64,000 nt of DNA from Streptomyces sp. SUK 48 (GTDB taxonomy: Bacteria > Actinomycetota > Actinomycetes > Streptomycetales > Streptomycetaceae). Made by a program: the position numbers and the translations under genes. How positions within the stretch are numbered: position 1 is the first letter of the stretch; each line of letters starts with the position of its first letter. The stretch is from NCBI RefSeq assembly GCF_009650765.1, contig NZ_CP045740.1:1426001-1490000 (forward strand), read 5' to 3'. This document shows, one piece after another, positions 28,670 to 37,374 of this stretch. Under the pieces are notes generated by a model. That model saw nothing but the letters and a program-made list of their open reading frames with translations, ran no database searches and had not been told where the DNA came from.

Positions 28670-29953
28670 TCAGACCGGGGTCTCGGCCGGCTCGTTGTCC
28701 ACGGGGGCGGGCCGGGAGGAGAAGGTCGGGCCGCCGCGCACCAGCAGCGGCAGCGGGGCCGCGACCAGCACGATGAAGGCGCTGACGATGAGCATGTCAC
28801 GGGTTCCGATGCTGGCGGCGACGACGCCCGCCGCCGCGTAGCCGAGCGGCATCAGGCCCTGGCTGCCCAGCCAGTCCAGGGCCATCACCCGGCCGAGGAC
28901 GCGGTCGGGGACGTCCTGCTGGAGGGCGGTCATCCACAGGATGGAGAAGACGGTGACGCCGACGCCCGCGATCGCCCAGCAGATGAGGACACCGACCAGC
29001 GGCAGCACGGCGAGCGAGCCGACCGAGCCGAAGATGGTGAAGAGGCCGCAGCAGGCGACGGTGCCCGGGCGGCTGGTGCGGATCTTGCCGCCGACGATCG
29101 AGCCGATGATCGAGCCGACCCCGAGGGCGGCGAACGCACCGCCGTAGGCGGCGGAACCGCCGAGGCTCTTCTCGGCGACGATCGGGGCGGCGAGGAAGGC
29201 GGGGGCCACGCAGAAGGTCATGACGACGGTCGCCATGCCGATGGAGGCGCCCACCCAGGGGCGGGAGCGGATCTCCCGGATGCCCTCGTTGAAGTCGCGC
29301 AGGCCGCGCCGGACGATGCCGCCGGGCTCCTCCTCACCGGGGACCTCGTCGCGCGCGTCGGCGACGTCGGTCTCCTTGATGAACACGAGGGTGGCAAGGC
29401 TCGCGGCGAAGGTGCCGACGTCGATCCACAGCGCGGGCCCGGGGCCCACCCCGGCGATCACGAGGCCGGCCAGGGTGGGACCGGCCACCATGGAGACGTA
29501 CTGGGACAGGGCGCTGAGCGCGTTGCCGCCCTGGAGCGCCTCCTCCGGCAGCAGCCGCGGGGGCACGGCGCTGTAGGCGGGCAGGAACAGGCCCTCGGCG
29601 ATGCCGATGGCGATCACGAGGACCAGGAAGACGGCCGTGTTCAGGTGGACCGGGGCGATCGCGATGGCGGCGACGCCGACGGCGCGCACGACGTCCGCGC
29701 CGATCATCACCCGGGTGCGCCGCCAGCGGTCGCCGATGGAGGCCGCGAGCACGGTGCCCACGGCCAGCGCGATGCCCTGCACCGCGAGGACCACGCCGAG
29801 CCCGGTGGCGCCAGCGTCTCTGTCCAGGACGACCATCGCGAGGATGATCGGGAACATGGCGTTGCCGATGGAACTCAGGGACTGCCCGGTCCACAGGAAG
29901 GCGAAGTCCCGGTGTTTGAGCGGCAGGAACATGCTGGGCTTGGGATCCGTCAT
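28670..29953 (-). CDS. MFS exporter, EntS-like
   Basis: A 427-residue major facilitator with about 12 membrane segments, starting FAFLWTGQSLSSIGNAMFPI (typical of the MFS_3/EntS-like subgroup that exports siderophores and antibiotics). The loop motif GDRWRRTR follows the second/third segment. It is the sole transporter of the leftward operon and likely exports the phosphonate-derived product. ATG at 29953, 48 bp after the O-methyltransferase stop. Confidence 0.9.
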   Translation of the reverse strand: MTDPKPSMFLPLKHRDFAFLWTGQSLSSIGNAMFPIILAMVVLDRDAGATGLGVVLAVQGIALAVGTVLAASIGDRWRRTRVMIGADVVRAVGVAAIAIAPVHLNTAVFLVLVIAIGIAEGLFLPAYSAVPPRLLPEEALQGGNALSALSQYVSMVAGPTLAGLVIAGVGPGPALWIDVGTFAASLATLVFIKETDVADARDEVPGEEEPGGIVRRGLRDFNEGIREIRSRPWVGASIGMATVVMTFCVAPAFLAAPIVAEKSLGGSAAYGGAFAALGVGSIIGSIVGGKIRTSRPGTVACCGLFTIFGSVGSLAVLPLVGVLICWAIAGVGVTVFSILWMTALQQDVPDRVLGRVMALDWLGSQGLMPLGYAAAGVVAASIGTRDMLIVSAFIVLVAAPLPLLVRGGPTFSSRPAPVDNEPAETPV

Positions 29954-30001
29954 GTACTCGATCTCTCAGGGGGGTCGGTTCGTCGGAGCGGTGGTGGTGC
30001 G

Positions 30002-31000
30002 TCAGCGGGGTCGTACGGCGGTGAGGCAGGTGAAGTGCGGTGGGGCGCTGGGAAGTTCGACCGTCCGCATGCCGGTGAGGCCGGCCTCGGCGAGCCAGTC
30101 CGTCACCTCCGCCCCCGAGTACATGGCGCCGCTGCTGGTGCGGGCGGCCAGGAACAGGGCGTACTGGGCCCGTACGGGGTTCGTCTCGTACGGCCCGGAG
30201 CCGAGGATGTCGATGACGGCGAGGGTTCCGCCGGGCTTGACGGCGGCGGCCGCCCGGTGCACCAGGCGCTCGGCGTCGTCGGCGGTCTCCAGGTGCAGGA
30301 TGTTGCCGAGGATCACCAGGTCGTGGGCGGCGGCGGGCAGTTCGACGTCGAAGTAGCTGCCCTCCAGGGTGGTGACGCGGGCGTCGACACCGGCCTCGGC
30401 CGCGTTGTGCCGCAGTCCTTCGAGGACCGGCGGCAGGTCCACGGCGGTGACCTGGACGCCCGGCATCCGGGTGGCGGCGGCGAGGCTCCACACGCCGGAG
30501 CCGGCGCCGAGGTCGAGCACCGAGCGGGTGCCGTCGCCGAGGCCGTAGGGCTGCTTCTCCAGCGCCTCGGCCAGTTCGGCGGCCGCGGCCGGGTACATGT
30601 GCCCGAGGCCCTGGGCGACCTGGGCGTAGTGGCGGCCCCGCTCCTCCAGGGTGCCGTCCATGGACAGCAACGGCTTGCCGGACAGCAGCAGTTCGGGCAG
30701 GTGGCCGAAGAGGTTCAGGTGCAGTTCGACGCCGCCGGGGGCGTTGCGGGCGCGCTCGGCCAGTTCGGGGGACGCCTGGTAGCGGCCGTCGGCGTGGACG
30801 GCGGCGCCGCTGTGCACGAGGACGTTGAGGGTGAGCCGGGTGGCGAGCGGGTCCAGTGCGAGGTCCTTCGCGAACTCCACGGCGGTCGCGGCCCGTTCGA
30901 GCAGCGCCGCGAGGAGGCCGGCGCGTTGGGCGCCGAGGACCGCGAGCACGGGTATGCCCTGGTCGAAGACCTCGGCGAGCGCGGTGGCCGGCTTGGTCAT
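30002..31000 (-). CDS. O-methyltransferase, SAM-dependent (acetylserotonin/TcmO-like)
   Basis: A 332-residue methyltransferase. A winged-helix-like dimerisation domain (about 1-95) precedes the SAM domain with motif SVLDLGAGSGVWSLAAA and VTAVDLPPVLEG. The segment DLVILGNILHLETADDAERLV is typical of the plant-type O-methyltransferase fold in antibiotic clusters. ATG at 31000 follows GAAGGGAA. It overlaps the preceding gene by 4 bp. The acceptor (hydroxyl, phosphonate or carboxylate) is unknown. Confidence 0.88.
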   Translation of the reverse strand: MTKPATALAEVFDQGIPVLAVLGAQRAGLLAALLERAATAVEFAKDLALDPLATRLTLNVLVHSGAAVHADGRYQASPELAERARNAPGGVELHLNLFGHLPELLLSGKPLLSMDGTLEERGRHYAQVAQGLGHMYPAAAAELAEALEKQPYGLGDGTRSVLDLGAGSGVWSLAAATRMPGVQVTAVDLPPVLEGLRHNAAEAGVDARVTTLEGSYFDVELPAAAHDLVILGNILHLETADDAERLVHRAAAAVKPGGTLAVIDILGSGPYETNPVRAQYALFLAARTSSGAMYSGAEVTDWLAEAGLTGMRTVELPSAPPHFTCLTAVRPR

Positions 31001-32016
31001 GAGAATTCCCTTCGGTCGTGCGAGTCGCACATCCAGGAGACGAGCTCGACGGGTTCGGCCCCGAGACGCTGCTTCCACGCCGGGTTGGTCCGGCCCAGTT
31101 CGATGACCTCACAGCCCTGGGAGACCGCGTAGTCGACGGAGAGGTCGAGCAGGACGAGGTACGGGCTGAAGGTGCTGCGCACCTCGCTCTCCACGCCGAT
31201 GGCCCAGTTGTGCAGGGTGCGGCCGTCCAGGAAGGAGACCGAGGCGGCGACCACGTGCCCGGCTTCCTCCAGGGTGAAGACGCACGCGGGCGCGCCCACG
31301 TTCGTCAACAGGTGTGCCAGCGGCCCCTGTTCGTAGTAGCCGGGGTTGTAGCGGTCGGCGGTCAGTTTGAGCAGCCGGCACGCGGCCCGGACGATCCGCT
31401 CGGGCAGCGGGTCGCGGTAGACGTGTCCGGTGATCCCGGCCCTGGCCGCCAGGCGCAGCTGCCGGCGCGCGTCCTGCCGTACCCGGCCGGGCAGCCGTTC
31501 GAGGTGCTCGGCGAAGCCGCCGACGGCCGTCAGGGGCATGCGGAAGCGGTGGTTGCGCGGCACCCGGCGGGCCCTGCTCTCCAGGAGCGGGGTGAGCGGG
31601 GAGTCCAGTGCCATGTTGATGAACCCGAACTCGGCCGCGCCCCACGCGCGGGCCTGTGCCCGCATCGCCTCCCACAGGGGCTCGACCAGTTCCTTCTGGG
31701 CGTGCCGCAGGGGCAGCCGGGTGTCGTAGCAGTGCCAGAAGTGGCTGACCGCCCAGGGCGGGCCGGCCACGTTCCGGGCCCCGAACGGGTCGCGGGCCGG
31801 CACCAGGTACAGCGGCAGGACGGCGGCCGGGTCGTCATCGGAGCCGACGGTCAGGTAGCGCACGTCGAGGGTGGGTTGCAGCGGGTTCGCGGCGTACGAG
31901 GTGAGCAGTGCGGACCGGTAGAAGACCGGCGCGCCCGCGGCGGCGACCACGGCGTCCCAGCCGCGCGGGTCCGGGATCCGGGTGTGGGAGGAGATCCGTA
32001 TGCCTGTGGCCGGCAT
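30997..32016 (-). CDS. GNAT/FemAB-like acyltransferase (PF13480 type)
   Basis: A 339-residue protein with the double-GNAT-like fold of the BioF2/CelD/FemAB group. The N-terminal half has PLYLVPARDPFGARNVAGPPW; the C-terminal half has RVRQDARRQLRLAARAGI and GHVVAASVSFLDGRTLHNWAIG, then IELGRTNPAWKQRLG. Some relatives move amino acids from tRNA onto small molecules. It follows the PEP-mutase-like gene by 6 bp, so it may acylate the aminophosphonate. It is a distant relative of the protein at 37375. Confidence 0.72.
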   Translation of the reverse strand: MPATGIRISSHTRIPDPRGWDAVVAAAGAPVFYRSALLTSYAANPLQPTLDVRYLTVGSDDDPAAVLPLYLVPARDPFGARNVAGPPWAVSHFWHCYDTRLPLRHAQKELVEPLWEAMRAQARAWGAAEFGFINMALDSPLTPLLESRARRVPRNHRFRMPLTAVGGFAEHLERLPGRVRQDARRQLRLAARAGITGHVYRDPLPERIVRAACRLLKLTADRYNPGYYEQGPLAHLLTNVGAPACVFTLEEAGHVVAASVSFLDGRTLHNWAIGVESEVRSTFSPYLVLLDLSVDYAVSQGCEVIELGRTNPAWKQRLGAEPVELVSWMCDSHDRREFS

Positions 32017-32022
32017 CGGGGG

Positions 32023-32859
32023 TTAGCCCACTCGCTCGTCGGTCATGCGCAGCACCTGCTCCACCGGGGCGATGTCCTGGCCGACGGCGGAGAGCAGACA
32101 CTCGCTGCGCAGGGTGCCGAGCATCGGCGGGAGCGTCGCCAGCATGCGGCGCACCACCACGTTGGCGAAGAGCACGGTCGTGGCGCCGTATTCGGCGAAC
32201 GTCTCCAGCGGCACCTCCGGCAGCGAGGTGGGCGCGAGCGTGATCGGCAGCAGCCCGCGGACCTGTTCGAGGACGGGGAAGAGCTGGTCCTTGCACTTCC
32301 TGTTGACCTGCACGAACAGCCCGTCCACGCCGGTCTCGGCGTAGCGGCGCATCCGGCGGACCGCCTCGTCGACGCCGAGGCCGGCCACGAGTGCCTCGCA
32401 GCGGGCGACGATGCGCAGGTTCTTGCGTTCGGCGGTCACCCGTTCCAGGCGGCGGGCGAACTCCTCGGTGTCCATGAGGTCGCGGGACTCGTCGGCGGCG
32501 AGCGAGTTGCGCTTGGGGAAGACGTTGTCCTCGATGACGACGGTGTGGGCGCCGGCGTCCTCGAAGGCGCGGACCGCGCGGACGGCGGTCAGGTCGCTGC
32601 CGTAGCCGTTGTCGGCGTCGACGAAGACGGGCAGGGTGGTGGCGGCGCGGACCTCGCGGATGACGGAGGTCATCTCGGTGGGGGTGAGCAGGTTGCGGTC
32701 GGGTATCGCGAAGCGCGAACAGACCTCCAGGCTGCCGAGCCAGAGCAGGTCGAAGCCGGCGCTCTGCACCATGCGCGCGGTGAGCGCGTCGTGGACGCCG
32801 ACGCCGATGGCGGTGGCGAGGGCGGGGGTCGGCCGCGGGGCGGTGTCGTGCACGGTCAT
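32023..32859 (-). CDS. Divergent phosphoenolpyruvate mutase-like protein
   Basis: A 278-residue isocitrate-lyase/PEP-mutase family barrel. Conserved active-site residues: D54, D81 and D83 (FVDADNGYG), E110, K116, N118, S119 (IEDNVFPKRNS) and R153 (IVARCEA). The family motif EDK-x5-NS reads EDN-x5-NS, with Asn112 for Lys, and the usual phosphate-binding His after the R strand appears to be Gln184. PEP mutase converts PEP to phosphonopyruvate, the entry to nearly all phosphonates. The adjacent phosphonopyruvate decarboxylase and aminotransferase favour that role; another C-C/P-C lyase activity is possible. Confidence 0.8.
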   Translation of the reverse strand: MTVHDTAPRPTPALATAIGVGVHDALTARMVQSAGFDLLWLGSLEVCSRFAIPDRNLLTPTEMTSVIREVRAATTLPVFVDADNGYGSDLTAVRAVRAFEDAGAHTVVIEDNVFPKRNSLAADESRDLMDTEEFARRLERVTAERKNLRIVARCEALVAGLGVDEAVRRMRRYAETGVDGLFVQVNRKCKDQLFPVLEQVRGLLPITLAPTSLPEVPLETFAEYGATTVLFANVVVRRMLATLPPMLGTLRSECLLSAVGQDIAPVEQVLRMTDERVG

Positions 32860-32922
32860 GGTCGTGGGTCCTTCACGTCGGTGGGGTGTCCGGTGGTGCC
32901 GTGGTGGGGTGGGGTACGGCGC

Positions 32923-34041
32923 TCAGCCGGCGGCCTCGGTCATGAAGCGGGTGCGGATCGCGTCGGGCTCCAGGCTGGCCGTCGCCCGCGCCGGCGCTGC
33001 GCCCGTGCCGGCGGTCGTCTCGATGACGAGGAGGGCGGGTCCGGGCTGTGAACCGACGTGCTCCAGTACGGGTTTGAGGTCGCTGAGGGAGGTGACGCGG
33101 CCGCCCCAGCGGTAGCCGCTCGCACGGGCGACGTCCTCGAAGCGGGTGCGGGCGCCCGCGGTGGGCTGGCCGCCGGTCGACTCGTACTGCCGGTTGTCCA
33201 GGACGACATGGACGAGGTTGCCGGGGGCCTGGGCGCCGACGGTGCCGAGGGCGCCCATGTGCATCAGGCAGGCGCCGTCGCCGTCGAGCACGAACACCCG
33301 GCGGTCGGTGCGGGCCAGTGCCAGGCCGAGGCCGAGGGAGAGGGCGTGGCCCATGGAGCCCTGCATGTAGAAGTTGCCGGGCCGGTCGGCTCCGGCGAAC
33401 AGCCAGCGCGAGGTGAACCCGGTGGTGGAGACGACGAGTTCGTCGCGGAGCAGTGCGCCGAGCGCGGCCACCACGTCGTGGGTGCCCGGGCGCCGGGAGG
33501 TCTCGGGCGTCTCCTCGGCGGGGGCCGGCCCCGCCAGCACGCCGCGCGGGACGACGAGGGCGGCGGTGCGCCCGGACCGGACCGCTTCGACGGCGGCGTC
33601 GAGGGTCGCGCCCAACGCGTCGGGCTCGGGCGAGAGTTGCCAGTGGGGCACCCGGAGCGCGTCGAGGAGCGGGACGGTGGCGGCGCCCATGAGCCGGTGC
33701 TGGGGTTCGTCGGGCGGCCCGTCCGGGTCGCCGCGGTGGCTGACGAACATCAGGACACCGATGTCATACGGCGCGGACAGCGAGGTGAGAGGGTTGACCA
33801 GGTTGCCGAGGCCCGAGTTCTGGAGCAGTACGGCGCCGGGCGTCCCGGCGAGGGAGAAGCCGCAGGCGGTGGCGAAGGCGGCGCCCTCGTTGGCGCAGGC
33901 CACATAGCGGCCGTCCTGCTGGAGCAGGGGGATCAGACCGGCGAAGTAGGAGCAGGGGACACCCGCGAACCGGTCGACACCGCGGGCGCGCAGGGCCCGG
34001 TCGAGGAGGTCCGCGGGCAGGGCCGGAGTCGTGTTCGTCAT
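32923..34041 (-). CDS. Phosphonopyruvate decarboxylase (ThDP-dependent)
   Basis: A 372-residue thiamine-diphosphate enzyme. The N-terminal pyrimidine domain shows AGVPCSYFAGL, catalytic Glu52 in CANEGAAFA and LLQNSGLGNLVNPLTSL. The C-terminal domain has the cofactor motif GDGACLMHMGALGTVGAQ (from 254) and NRQYESTGGQPT, almost the phosphonopyruvate-decarboxylase consensus; sulfopyruvate decarboxylase is the closest alternative. It pulls the unfavourable mutase reaction by making phosphonoacetaldehyde. ATG at 34041 overlaps the next upstream gene by 4 bp (an ATG at 34056 is possible). It precedes the mutase-like gene by 63 bp. Confidence 0.93.
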   Translation of the reverse strand: MTNTTPALPADLLDRALRARGVDRFAGVPCSYFAGLIPLLQQDGRYVACANEGAAFATACGFSLAGTPGAVLLQNSGLGNLVNPLTSLSAPYDIGVLMFVSHRGDPDGPPDEPQHRLMGAATVPLLDALRVPHWQLSPEPDALGATLDAAVEAVRSGRTAALVVPRGVLAGPAPAEETPETSRRPGTHDVVAALGALLRDELVVSTTGFTSRWLFAGADRPGNFYMQGSMGHALSLGLGLALARTDRRVFVLDGDGACLMHMGALGTVGAQAPGNLVHVVLDNRQYESTGGQPTAGARTRFEDVARASGYRWGGRVTSLSDLKPVLEHVGSQPGPALLVIETTAGTGAAPARATASLEPDAIRTRFMTEAAG

Positions 34042-35111
34042 GTGTGTCCCTGACATCGGAGCCGGAGTGCGGTGCGGGGCGAGCGGGCCACCACGTCGGC
34101 GAAGCGGGCGGCCTCGGCGGCGCCGATCCCGAAGAACGTGGCGCGCAGGGCGGGTTGTTCGGTGTCGAAGTGGCGGGCGGCCACGACCTTGAACCCCTCC
34201 TCGTGGAACGCGGCGAGCGCGGATTCCTCCAGCTGCTCGGTGGTCGGCCTGGAGTCCTCCGGCTGCCCGGTGGTCGGCGCCCGCGTCCGGCCGGCGCGCG
34301 GGTCCAGCGGGATCAGCGCGTTGGGTCCGTCGAAGGCGGGGAAGTCGATGCCGTGCGCCGAGGCCAGCCGGTCCCGGAACGCGGCCTTGGCGGCGTCCAC
34401 TTCGGCCAGCAGACCTTCCCGGAGAAGCTCCAGCCCGCCGTCCCGGAAGAACAGGCCCCAGGCCCGCTGCCAGACCGGCGAGGGCGGGGTGCCCAAAAGT
34501 TCCGGGAACGCCTCCTCGAAGCAGCCGGGTCCGGCCATCCAGCCGAGGCGGGCGCCGACGCCCCGCAGCTTGTGCAGGGTGCCGGCGCTGTCGGCCCCGG
34601 CGGGGGTACCGGCGTGTCCGCAGAACCAGGCGTACGTCTCGTTGACCACGACGCGGTGGCCCTCGGCGGCCAACTCGGCGACGCGGGCGCGCTCCTGGCC
34701 CCTCAGGGTGCGGCCGTCCGGGTTGCGGCCGGGCGAGGTGAGCCAGAGCACGGTGTCCCAGGGTTCGCCGCCGAAGGCGCCCTTGAGCAGCTCGTCCCAG
34801 GAGGCCCGGGTCACCTGGGCGCCGGCGCCCGCGAGGACGGGGACGACCCCCGGGTAGGTGGGCCGTTCCAGCACCACGTGGCCGAAGCGCCGGGCGTAGG
34901 TGAGGGCGGTCGCCCGCAGACTGGAGGTGATCGTCAACTGGTCTTCCGGCAGACCGAGTTGGGTGGCCAGCGCCGCCCGCAGGACCTCGTCGCCCCGCGG
35001 GGCGGGTACGGTCCACAGGTCGGTCTGCCGGGCCGCCTGGCCGACCCGGTCGGCCCACAGCCGGGTGGCCTCCTCCGGCCAGGGGGCGGGAGATCCGCTG
35101 AGGTCGATCAC
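34038..35111 (-). CDS. Class I/II aminotransferase-like PLP enzyme
   Basis: A 357-residue fold-type I PLP protein. LTITSSLRATALTYA forms the cofactor phosphate loop, RPTYPGVVP the substrate loop, NETYAWF the ring-stacking region, and K181 in TLHKLRGVGARLGW the Schiff-base lysine. The GTG at 35111 overlaps the upstream stop by 4 bp. An insert of about 25 residues around 275-300 (RAGRTRAPTTGQPEDSRPTT) is low-complexity. It is a second aminotransferase in the operon besides the one at 23975, so one of them probably acts on a different keto or aldehyde intermediate. Confidence 0.82.
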   Translation of the reverse strand: MIDLSGSPAPWPEEATRLWADRVGQAARQTDLWTVPAPRGDEVLRAALATQLGLPEDQLTITSSLRATALTYARRFGHVVLERPTYPGVVPVLAGAGAQVTRASWDELLKGAFGGEPWDTVLWLTSPGRNPDGRTLRGQERARVAELAAEGHRVVVNETYAWFCGHAGTPAGADSAGTLHKLRGVGARLGWMAGPGCFEEAFPELLGTPPSPVWQRAWGLFFRDGGLELLREGLLAEVDAAKAAFRDRLASAHGIDFPAFDGPNALIPLDPRAGRTRAPTTGQPEDSRPTTEQLEESALAAFHEEGFKVVAARHFDTEQPALRATFFGIGAAEAARFADVVARSPRTALRLRCQGHT

Positions 35112-36424
35112 GCCGGCCCTGCCGTGAGCCGGCGGGCGAGCGCGAGGCTGTCCCGGCTGATCTCGCCCCAGACGGTGGGCACGAGGACATCGCCGGCGTA
35201 CCGGACGGCCCAGGCGTTCGCGGCGCCGAACAGGGTGATGCCCGCCGCGAGTTCGACGCTCGTGACCTCGGCGGGCGCGCTGTCGGCGGTGGTCTCGGCG
35301 AGCGTCTCCCACACCTCGCGCGGCACGAGCCGCCAGCAGCGGTCCCGGCCCGGCTCGCCGGGGGCGGCGGTGCCGTCCGGGTCCGCGACGCGCGGGCTCA
35401 GGTCGGCGGAGAAGTAGTGGCGCGCGGAGTCCGCGAGGGCGGTCGCGGCGGCGTCGTCGGCGCCGCGGGCCCGCTCGTCCTCGTAGGCCAGGGCGGCGAA
35501 CGCCTCGGCCCGTGCCTCGGGTCCCGGCGGGGCCAGCTCCAGCCCGGTCTCCTCCCCCAGGTCCGGGGGCAGTACGGCGGTGCTCTCCGGGTAGGCCCGG
35601 CGGACCGCGTCGACCACGCGGGCGAGGGCGCCCTGGGCGCGTACCGAGCGGCACAGCTCGCTCACCGACACCCAGTCCGGGGTGGTGTCGCTGATCAGGG
35701 CGTGCAGGTCGTTGACGTCCTTGACGGACAGCATCTGGTCGCACAGGGCGTGCGCGGCGGTGATCGCGAGGGAGGTCTCGACACCGGGGACGGTGGCGGG
35801 CCGCCCGAGCGCTGTCCCGGCGCGCCAGCCGACCAGCGGCAGCAGTCCGGCGTGGCCCACCGAGAAGGCGCCGATGTGCAGGTCGACCCGGGCGTACGGG
35901 TTCTTGTTGTCCGGGTAGACGAGGGAGACCTGGCCGTACACGGCACCGTTGTCGTGCCACTTGAGCCAGGGCATCTCGTCGGTGTCGTACACCCAGTCGC
36001 GCTCGCGCAGCCAGTCGACCAGCGGCCGGGCGGCGGCCCACTGCGGGAACTGCACGTCCACGTCGCCGAGATGGCGCAGCTCGGGCCGGGGGTAGACCGA
36101 CTGGGCGCACAGTCCCTTGATGATGCGCCCGCCGAACTCCGCGACGGCGTCGACGACTTCGCGCATCTTCGGGGCGGCGTCGGCCTGCCAGGCGTCGTCC
36201 TGGCGGACTTCCTCGGCGAGGAGTTCGTACAGCCGCCTCGACCAGGGGGAGCCGGTGTGCCCTTCGAGGGCGGCGTGCGCGAGGCGGGTGACCTTCGAGC
36301 GGGAGAGGGTCGCGTACAGATCCTCGGGGGTGAGCTCGCCGTCCAGCGTGTCCAGCGCGGCGGCGACGGTCGAGGACGGCGGCTCAGTCCGTCCCAAGGT
36401 CATGATCGCGGTCTGCGTGTCCAT
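35108..36424 (-). CDS. Nucleotidyltransferase family protein (NTP_transf_5 type)
   Basis: A 438-residue protein. An N-terminal helical region is followed by the nucleotidyltransferase signature GGRIIKGLCAQ ... LRHLGDVDVQFP (about 98-127; D121 and D123 are the metal ligands). The paired helices VDWLRERDW and VDLHIGAFS follow. Such enzymes transfer nucleotides to small molecules or proteins; their substrates are mostly unknown. In phosphonate pathways nucleotidylation of the phosphonate is a known strategy, which makes this context interesting. Start ATG at 36424 follows GAAAGG and lies inside the upstream gene (41-bp overlap). Confidence 0.78.
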   Translation of the reverse strand: MDTQTAIMTLGRTEPPSSTVAAALDTLDGELTPEDLYATLSRSKVTRLAHAALEGHTGSPWSRRLYELLAEEVRQDDAWQADAAPKMREVVDAVAEFGGRIIKGLCAQSVYPRPELRHLGDVDVQFPQWAAARPLVDWLRERDWVYDTDEMPWLKWHDNGAVYGQVSLVYPDNKNPYARVDLHIGAFSVGHAGLLPLVGWRAGTALGRPATVPGVETSLAITAAHALCDQMLSVKDVNDLHALISDTTPDWVSVSELCRSVRAQGALARVVDAVRRAYPESTAVLPPDLGEETGLELAPPGPEARAEAFAALAYEDERARGADDAAATALADSARHYFSADLSPRVADPDGTAAPGEPGRDRCWRLVPREVWETLAETTADSAPAEVTSVELAAGITLFGAANAWAVRYAGDVLVPTVWGEISRDSLALARRLTAGPA

Positions 36425-37340
36425 GCGCGCCTTTCGTGGTGAGGACGGGCTCGAAGTACTGCGAGGTGGTCAGGACCGCCCTCTCCCAGGAGTCGCACGC
36501 GCAGCCGTGGCGTCGGAGCACGAGGTCCACCTCGGACAGGTCCCAGGGGGCCGCGCTCGGGTCGAAGGGGTGCGCGAGGACGGCGAGCAGCGGGTGCCCG
36601 GCGGCCTCGGGGCGGACCAGGGCGGCGAGCCGGCGGCCGGCGTCCGGGCGGGCGAGTTCGCCGCGGGCGGTCAACCGGTCGGCGAGGGCGCGTCCTTCGT
36701 CGCCGAGTTCGGTCCACAGCGCGGAGACGATGCGCCCGCGCAGCGCGCCGAGGACGGCGACGTGGTCGCGGGACTCCTTCGGCTGGGTCCGGGCGAGCAC
36801 CGAGAGGTATCCGTCGAACGTGCCGCCGTCGTGGAATGCCGCGAGCGGTTCGGGGCCGAGTATCGCAGCCGATTCCCGGGCGGCGTTCGCGGGGCTGTCC
36901 GACAGATGGAGCAGGCTCAGAATGGCGTTCACCGAGCCGACCTCGTGCCGGATCGAGCCGGGGCGTGTTCTGGGCGGCGTGCCGCCTTTGATTTCGTGGA
37001 GAACGGCGTACCGTTCCGCCGCACTGCGGGACACTTCGTCGCGCAGCCGCAGCGCCACCGACGGTCCGAGTGAGAAGAGGGCGTCGAGGGCGCGATAGCG
37101 GAAAGTGCTCCCGGCGCCGACGTTCTGAATCTCGGCAATGGCGTCGATCTGCTGGGCGGTCACTCGCACTTCCCGCCATCCGACAGGCTTGAAACCCGCG
37201 ACCGCGAGATGATCGAGTATGGCGCCGACTCGCTGTTCGCGCAGGCTGTCGGGACTGATCAGGCAGAACGCATGAGTTTGCCAGACCGATTCATCGAAAG
37301 ACTGTCCCTCTCGAATGGCCCGTTCGTCTTCGATTGTCAT
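36384..37340 (-). CDS. Nucleoside-diphosphate-kinase-like protein, degenerate
   Basis: A 318-residue protein whose first about 165 residues follow the NDP-kinase fold: THAFCLISPDSLREQRVGAI (family LIKPDxVxxxxxG), FSLGPSVALRLRDE (family SGPVVAMVLEG), PGSIRHEVG, and SLLHLSDSPANAARES with His145 in place of the phospho-His. The catalytic Lys of IKPD is Ser29 and the Asn before HGSD is Leu, so true NDP-kinase activity is doubtful. A C-terminal domain of about 150 residues is unrecognised. It sits next to the nucleotidyltransferase, suggesting joint work on nucleotides or a phosphoryl intermediate. Confidence 0.72.
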   Translation of the reverse strand: MTIEDERAIREGQSFDESVWQTHAFCLISPDSLREQRVGAILDHLAVAGFKPVGWREVRVTAQQIDAIAEIQNVGAGSTFRYRALDALFSLGPSVALRLRDEVSRSAAERYAVLHEIKGGTPPRTRPGSIRHEVGSVNAILSLLHLSDSPANAARESAAILGPEPLAAFHDGGTFDGYLSVLARTQPKESRDHVAVLGALRGRIVSALWTELGDEGRALADRLTARGELARPDAGRRLAALVRPEAAGHPLLAVLAHPFDPSAAPWDLSEVDLVLRRHGCACDSWERAVLTTSQYFEPVLTTKGAHGHADRDHDLGTD

Positions 37341-37374
37341 GGGGCCTTTCCCTGTATATGCGAGTCAAGGTTCC

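Noticed and set aside
28130..31132. A 1000-codon open frame on the plus strand
   Set aside because: It is antisense to well-conserved methyltransferase and exporter genes, is rich in Gly/Arg/Asp as expected of a GC-rich shadow, and has no family motif.
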